NCBI RefSeq assembly: GCF_030160835.1
Contig: NZ_BSPC01000066.1
Location: forward strand, 62,001 to 126,000
DNA: 64,000 nt
From: Labrys miyagiensis
Lineage (GTDB): Bacteria; Pseudomonadota; Alphaproteobacteria; Rhizobiales; Labraceae
Reading direction: 5' to 3'
The notes beneath the pieces are model-generated. The model was not told where the DNA came from. It saw nothing but the letters and a program-made list of their open reading frames with translations, and searched no databases. A program made the translations under genes and the position numbers. The number at the start of each line of letters is the position of its first letter. Within the stretch, counting starts at the first letter, position 1. Of this stretch, positions 60,060 to 64,000 are shown in pieces.

Positions 60060-60997
60060 CCGTCGACAGCCACGCCCTCGCGCTCTTCGCCGGCATCCTC
60101 GCCTTCCTCTGCATTGCCTCGGCCATCGGCTGGCTGCTCGACCGCCGCGCCGGGCCGCAGGGCAATCCCGGCATCGACAATCTCAACGCCCGCATCCGCG
60201 CCTGGTGGGTGATGGTGGCGCTGATGGGCGCGGCCTTCCTGCTCGGCAAGCCCGGCGTGATCCTGCTCTTCGCCTTCGCCTCCTTCGCGGCGCTACGCGA
60301 ATTCCTGACGCTCACGCCGACGCGCCGGGCCGATCACCGCACCTTGTTCGCCATGTTCTTCGTGGTGCTGCCGATCCAGTATTATCTGATCTGGATCGAG
60401 TGGTACGGGCTCTATTCGATCTTCATCCCCGTCTATGTCTTCCTGCTCATGCCGATCCTGATCGCCCTGCGTGGCGACACGGCGAAATTCATGACGCGTG
60501 TGGCCGAGATGCAGTGGGGCGTGATGATCGCCATCTTCTGCATCTCCCATGTGCCGGCACTGCTGACGCTGAACATTCCGGGTTTCGAAACCCGCAAGCT
60601 GCTGCTGATCGCCTTCCTGGTTATCGTCGTGCAGATGAGCGATGTCCTGCAATATATCTGGGGCAAGCTGTTCGGCCGCCACAAGGTCGCGCCGAAGCTC
60701 TCGCCCTCCAAGACCTGGGAGGGGCTGGTCGGCGGCGTCGCCAGCGCCACGCTGCTGGGGGCGTGCCTGTGGTGGATCACGCCCTTCACCTTCCTTGAGG
60801 CCGGCCTGGTGGCGCTGGTCCTCACGCTGATGGGCTTCTTCGGCGGACTGGTGATGTCGGCCATCAAGCGCGACCGCGGCGTCAAGGATTGGGGGCGGCT
60901 GATCGAAGGGCATGGCGGCATGCTCGACCGGCTCGATTCGGTGGTCTTCGCCGCGCCGATCTTTTTCCATCTTGTCCGCTATTGGTGGACTGTCTAA
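60056..60997 (+). CDS. ynbB: phosphatidate cytidylyltransferase, YnbB/CdsA-like
   Basis: A 313-residue membrane enzyme with about eight helices and an intact CdsA signature at 268-294 (SAIKRDRGVKDWGRLIEGHG, then GMLDRLD), including the catalytic Lys/Asp residues, plus PKLSPSKTWEG. It makes CDP-diacylglycerol from CTP and phosphatidate. In E. coli the paralogue YnbB has been linked to biosynthesis of the glycolipid MPIase. Final gene of the six-gene unit, coupled to the acyltransferase. Distinct from housekeeping CdsA by neighbourhood. The symbol follows this resemblance. Confidence 0.88.
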   Translation: MTVDSHALALFAGILAFLCIASAIGWLLDRRAGPQGNPGIDNLNARIRAWWVMVALMGAAFLLGKPGVILLFAFASFAALREFLTLTPTRRADHRTLFAMFFVVLPIQYYLIWIEWYGLYSIFIPVYVFLLMPILIALRGDTAKFMTRVAEMQWGVMIAIFCISHVPALLTLNIPGFETRKLLLIAFLVIVVQMSDVLQYIWGKLFGRHKVAPKLSPSKTWEGLVGGVASATLLGACLWWITPFTFLEAGLVALVLTLMGFFGGLVMSAIKRDRGVKDWGRLIEGHGGMLDRLDSVVFAAPIFFHLVRYWWTV

Positions 60998-61053
60998 GTC
61001 TACCATCACGCTTCCCACCGGACGTCTCACCCACCACAATCCGAGGAAATCCC

Positions 61054-62070
61054 ATGTCCAATCCCGTTCTGTTCGGCACGTTCAACGGCGCCGATGTGCT
61101 CGAGGTAACCCTGCGCTCGGATGCGGGAGCGGAAGCCAGGATCATCTCCTATGGCGGGGTGGTGCGCGATCTCCATGTGCCCTCCAAGGCCGGCCCGCAG
61201 CGTGTGGTGCTCGGTTTTGAGAAATTCGAGGACTATCCGGAGCATTCGCCGCATTTCGGCGCCGTTCCCGGCCGTGTCGCCAATCGCATCGGCTTCGGCA
61301 CGTTCGCGCTGGACGGGCAGACCTATGACCTCTCCAAGAGCCATGGCGGCCCGCACACCCTGCATGGTGGCGCCACCGGCTTCGGCAAGCGCGTCTGGTC
61401 GCTGGTGCAGTCGGACGAGCGCTCGGCCACTTTCGTGCTGGTCTCCGAGGACGGTGACATGGGTTTCCCGGGCCGCGTGGTGACCACCTGCACCTACCGC
61501 CTCCTGGAGCCGGCGACGCTGCAGGTGATCTTCAACGCCACCACCGACAAGGCGACGCCGGTGAACCTCGCCCAGCATTCCTATTTCAACCTCGACGGCT
61601 CGCCCGACGTGCTCGATCACCACATCGAGATCGACGCCGATTTCTATACGCCCACCGATGCTGATCTCATCCCCACCGGCGAGATCCTCTCGGTGACGGG
61701 TACGCCCTGGGATTTCCGCCAGGACCGTACCCTGCGCTTCGATACGCCCGACGGCTCCTTCAAATATGACGGCAATCTCGTGCTGCGCTCCTCCGGCGTG
61801 CTGGCGCGGGCGGCGCGCGCCTGGTCGCCCAAGAGCGGCGTGAGCCTGGAGACCTGGACGACGCAGCCCGGCGTGCAGCTTTACGATGCCGCCAAGCTGG
61901 ACATCCCGGTGCCGGGCCTGGGCGGGGCGACATATGGTGCCTATGGCGCCTTCTGCCTGGAGACGCAGAACTTCCCGGATGCCGTCAACAAGGCGCATTT
62001 TCCTTCGTCGATCCTGCGGCCGGGGCAGGTGTACCACCACGAGACGCAGTATCGCTTCGGGCAGGTGTAG
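61054..62070 (+). CDS. galM: aldose 1-epimerase (mutarotase)
   Basis: Interconverts alpha and beta anomers of glucose, galactose and other sugars. The 338-residue protein starts MSNPVLFGTFNGADVLEVTL at ATG 61054 (CGAGGAAA upstream); earlier in-frame codons overlap the previous gene and are rejected. Family features: GAVPGRVANRI, GPHTLHGG, NLAQHSYFNLDG (catalytic His) and FCLETQNFPDAVN (catalytic Glu). It follows the lipid module by 56 bases on the same strand, so read-through is possible. Confidence 0.95.
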   Translation: MSNPVLFGTFNGADVLEVTLRSDAGAEARIISYGGVVRDLHVPSKAGPQRVVLGFEKFEDYPEHSPHFGAVPGRVANRIGFGTFALDGQTYDLSKSHGGPHTLHGGATGFGKRVWSLVQSDERSATFVLVSEDGDMGFPGRVVTTCTYRLLEPATLQVIFNATTDKATPVNLAQHSYFNLDGSPDVLDHHIEIDADFYTPTDADLIPTGEILSVTGTPWDFRQDRTLRFDTPDGSFKYDGNLVLRSSGVLARAARAWSPKSGVSLETWTTQPGVQLYDAAKLDIPVPGLGGATYGAYGAFCLETQNFPDAVNKAHFPSSILRPGQVYHHETQYRFGQV

Positions 62071-62142
62071 TTTCCCGGGTGCGCCAGCTTTTTCCCGAGT
62101 GCGCAACGCCAAGATGGGTGGATGTGGTGGCTTGGGGAAGGG

Positions 62143-62272
62143 AAGAGGCGGACGAGGACGTCCGCGGTCCCAGCCACGGCGCCTCCCAGACAAAGGTTGC
62201 GGTAAACAGCCACGACGCCCTTCACGGGAAGGGCGCCGTGGCTGGGACCGCGGACGTCCTCGTCCGCCTCTT
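62143..62272. repeat. perfect 41-bp inverted repeat (REPIN-like)
   Basis: Arms 62143-62183 and 62232-62272 are exact complements over 41 bases with a 48-base loop, the largest perfect dyad in the window. The core GCGGACGAGGACGTCCGC plus GGTCCCAG matches the elements at 23699 and 54513, and the TTCCAAGAG edge also occurs in the element at 27405. It separates convergent galM and cysK. Confidence 0.92.
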
Positions 62273-62326
62273 GGAAACGACAGTGCTTCAAGAAAGACCG
62301 GGTGGAATGTCCACCCCGCTCACGCC

Positions 62327-63415
62327 CTACCCCAGCGGGAACTGATAGCCCGGCGTCGAGCGCGACAGTGCCGCTTCCTCCGCATCCATCTCCGCTTCGA
62401 TGCCCTCGAACATCGGCGTCGTCATGTAGCGCTCGCCCGTGTCGGGCAGCATGCACAGGATGACCGACCCGGCGGGCGCTTTTTCGGCGATGTCGCGCGC
62501 CACGGCGAAGGTGGCGCCGGCGGAAATGCCGACGAAGATGCCTTCCTTCTGGGCGAGGGCCCGCGCCCATTTGACGCCTTCGCTGCCCGGGATGGACACG
62601 AGCTCGTCATAGAGCTTGTTGTCGATGGCTTCCTGCAGCACCTTCGGGATGAAATCCGGCGTCCAGCCCTGGATCGGATGGGGCTCGAAGGCGGGATGGC
62701 CGACGGCAGGCGAGCCATCCGCCTCGCGCTCCTGGGGCTTGCCGCTGCCGATCAACTGGGCGTTGGCCGGCTCGCACAGCACGATCCGGGTTTCCGGACG
62801 CTCGCGCCGGAGCACGCGGCCGACGCCGGTGGCGGTGCCGCCCGTGCCGTAGCCGGTGACGAACCAGTCGAGCCGCTTGCCGGCGAAATCATTGATGATC
62901 TCGCGCGCCGTCGTCGTCTCGTGGATGTCGGCATTGGCCTCGGTCTCGAACTGATGGGCCAGGAACCAGCCATTGGCCTCGGCGAGCTCGACGGCCTTGC
63001 GGTACATGCCGAAGCCCTTCTGCACGCGCGGCGTCAGCACCACCTTGGCGCCGAGCATGCGCATCAGCTTACGCCGTTCGATCGAGAAACTGTCCGCCAT
63101 GGTCACGACCAGCGGATAGCCCTTCTGCGCACACACCATGGCAAGCCCGATGCCGGTATTGCCGCTGGTGGCCTCGACGACGGTCATGCCCGGTTTGAGG
63201 GCGCCGGTGCGCTCGCCACGCTCGATGATGGCAAGGGCGAGCCTGTCCTTCACCGAGGCGGCGGGATTGAAGAACTCGCCTTTCACATAAATCGTGGCAT
63301 GGGCGGGTGCGAGATTGTTGACGCGGATAACGGGCGTATCACCCACCGTTTCCAGGATGCTGTCGAAAAGGCGGCCGCGGCCGGATGTCGTCCTGGGTCG
63401 GCTTTGCTCGGTCAT
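62327..63415 (-). CDS. cysK: cysteine synthase A (O-acetylserine sulfhydrylase)
   Basis: Makes L-cysteine from O-acetylserine and sulfide. The 362-residue PLP enzyme has FDSILETVGDTPVIRVNNL, PLP lysine in FFNPAASVKDRLAL, substrate loop EATSGNTGIGLAM, PLP-phosphate GYGTGGTATGVGRVL and C-terminal ILCMLPDTGERYMTTPMF. It is slightly longer than usual at both ends. The FVGISAGATFA stretch places it in the CysK group rather than CysM. It is convergent with galM. Confidence 0.93.
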   Translation of the reverse strand: MTEQSRPRTTSGRGRLFDSILETVGDTPVIRVNNLAPAHATIYVKGEFFNPAASVKDRLALAIIERGERTGALKPGMTVVEATSGNTGIGLAMVCAQKGYPLVVTMADSFSIERRKLMRMLGAKVVLTPRVQKGFGMYRKAVELAEANGWFLAHQFETEANADIHETTTAREIINDFAGKRLDWFVTGYGTGGTATGVGRVLRRERPETRIVLCEPANAQLIGSGKPQEREADGSPAVGHPAFEPHPIQGWTPDFIPKVLQEAIDNKLYDELVSIPGSEGVKWARALAQKEGIFVGISAGATFAVARDIAEKAPAGSVILCMLPDTGERYMTTPMFEGIEAEMDAEEAALSRSTPGYQFPLG

Positions 63416-63517
63416 TTCAACCTTTCCTTGTTCTTTGATTCATCGACACGGGGACGTGGTAACACCTGGCCGTGACTTGAACGTTTTACCAGCCGGTCCG
63501 ACGAAGAGCAGGCTGAC

Positions 63518-64000
63518 CTAAGCCAACCCTCCCGCCAGCCTCAACCGCCCCACCTCCATCCCGTTCCAATTCCTCTGGACCGGAGCGACGAAGGGCTTGA
63601 GCGCCTCAGCCTCATGCTCCGACAATGGCAGCAGTTTGGCGATCACGCCCGCCATCATGAGTTCGGAGGCGCGTGTGCCGCCATCGTCGCATTTGAGGGC
63701 GACGCCATAGCCCAGCTCGGGGAAGCTGGCGCAGAACACGCCCTCGGCGCCGGTCTTCACGAAGACGCGCTCGCCGAAGAGCGCCATGATGTCGGTGTCG
63801 AAGCGTTTGCTGCCTGCGACCAGGAAAGGATCGGCCGCGGCGGCCTTGCGGATGCGCGCCGCTGCCTTGGCGCGTTCGGGGCCGAGATGAGCGCCAGTGC
63901 CGAAACGGGCGAAGCCGCGCGCCACGCCCGCCAACGGCGCGGCCTGCGTCGGGATGGAGCAGCCGTCGATGCCGACGCCATCACCAGAGAGCGTCGCGCC
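63518..64000 (-). CDS. asparaginase (rhizobial type II family), 5' end beyond window
   Basis: The leftward frame is open from the right edge to TAG at 63518, giving the C-terminal 160 residues. GDGVGIDGCSIPTQAAPLAG (active-site Cys region), FDTDIMALFGERVFVKTGAEG and YGVALKCDDGG match the asparaginase II family (PF06089) known from Rhizobium etli, which lacks resemblance to the E. coli enzymes. It would hydrolyse L-asparagine to aspartate and ammonia. The start codon and N-terminus lie outside the window. Confidence 0.88.
   Translation of the reverse strand, partial: GATLSGDGVGIDGCSIPTQAAPLAGVARGFARFGTGAHLGPERAKAAARIRKAAAADPFLVAGSKRFDTDIMALFGERVFVKTGAEGVFCASFPELGYGVALKCDDGGTRASELMMAGVIAKLLPLSEHEAEALKPFVAPVQRNWNGMEVGRLRLAGGLA

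Overview
The window reads as chromosomal DNA of a high-GC alphaproteobacterium, most likely order Hyphomicrobiales. The evidence is the strongly GC-biased third codon positions, a hutI-hutH-hutG-hutD operon divergent from hutC, a DUF3311 plus MctP-type symporter pair, a glgP-glgB-glgC-glgA-pgm-glgX glycogen locus, an entericidin-type lipoprotein, and the intergenic palindromic repeats common in that order. The genus cannot be fixed from the sequence alone. No rRNA, tRNA, CRISPR array, prophage or insertion sequence was recognised.

Layout. 1-7.3 kb: a subtilase cut by the left edge, a methionine gamma-lyase-like enzyme coupled to a second-type peptide deformylase, a CNNM/CBS membrane protein, a small lipoprotein, a FAD oxidoreductase and an entericidin. 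7.3-13 kb (minus strand): an amino-sugar operon with a GntR regulator, NanE epimerase, ROK kinase, binding protein and two CUT1 permeases, without an ATPase. 13-18.2 kb: histidine utilisation hutIHGD with divergent hutC; hutU and hutF are absent. 18.4-23.7 kb: a multicopper oxidase, the DUF3311/MctP pair, an aldo/keto reductase and YnfA. 23.8-32.3 kb (minus strand): a GlcNAc catabolic set (BadF-type kinase, SIS-domain deaminase/isomerase, NagA) followed by a four-gene CUT2 sugar ABC transporter.

32.5-49.8 kb: glycogen metabolism, with GlgP, GlgB, GlgC, GlgA, Pgm and a GlgX-MalQ fusion of about 1,290 residues; an acyltransferase and two unknown proteins lie among them. 50.3-54.1 kb: a three-subunit molybdenum hydroxylase of the PaoABC/YagTSR type behind a clear sigma-70-like promoter. 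54.1-54.9 kb: a cluster of nested palindromic repeats next to an MFS gene fragment. 55-61 kb: a compact six-gene lipid module resembling E. coli ynbABCD, with an added PlsC-like acyltransferase and a small membrane protein. 61-64 kb: GalM, CysK and an asparaginase cut by the right edge.

The best candidate for an under-described system is the ynb-like module at 54990-60997. It encodes acylation, CDP-activation, head-group transfer, dephosphorylation and a hydrolase/methyltransferase fusion, which together could make and modify a dedicated phospholipid-like molecule. The second theme is the density of palindromic repeats (at least five sequence families). Two of them sit directly after the binding-protein genes of the two ABC operons, as REP elements do in E. 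coli malE-malF.
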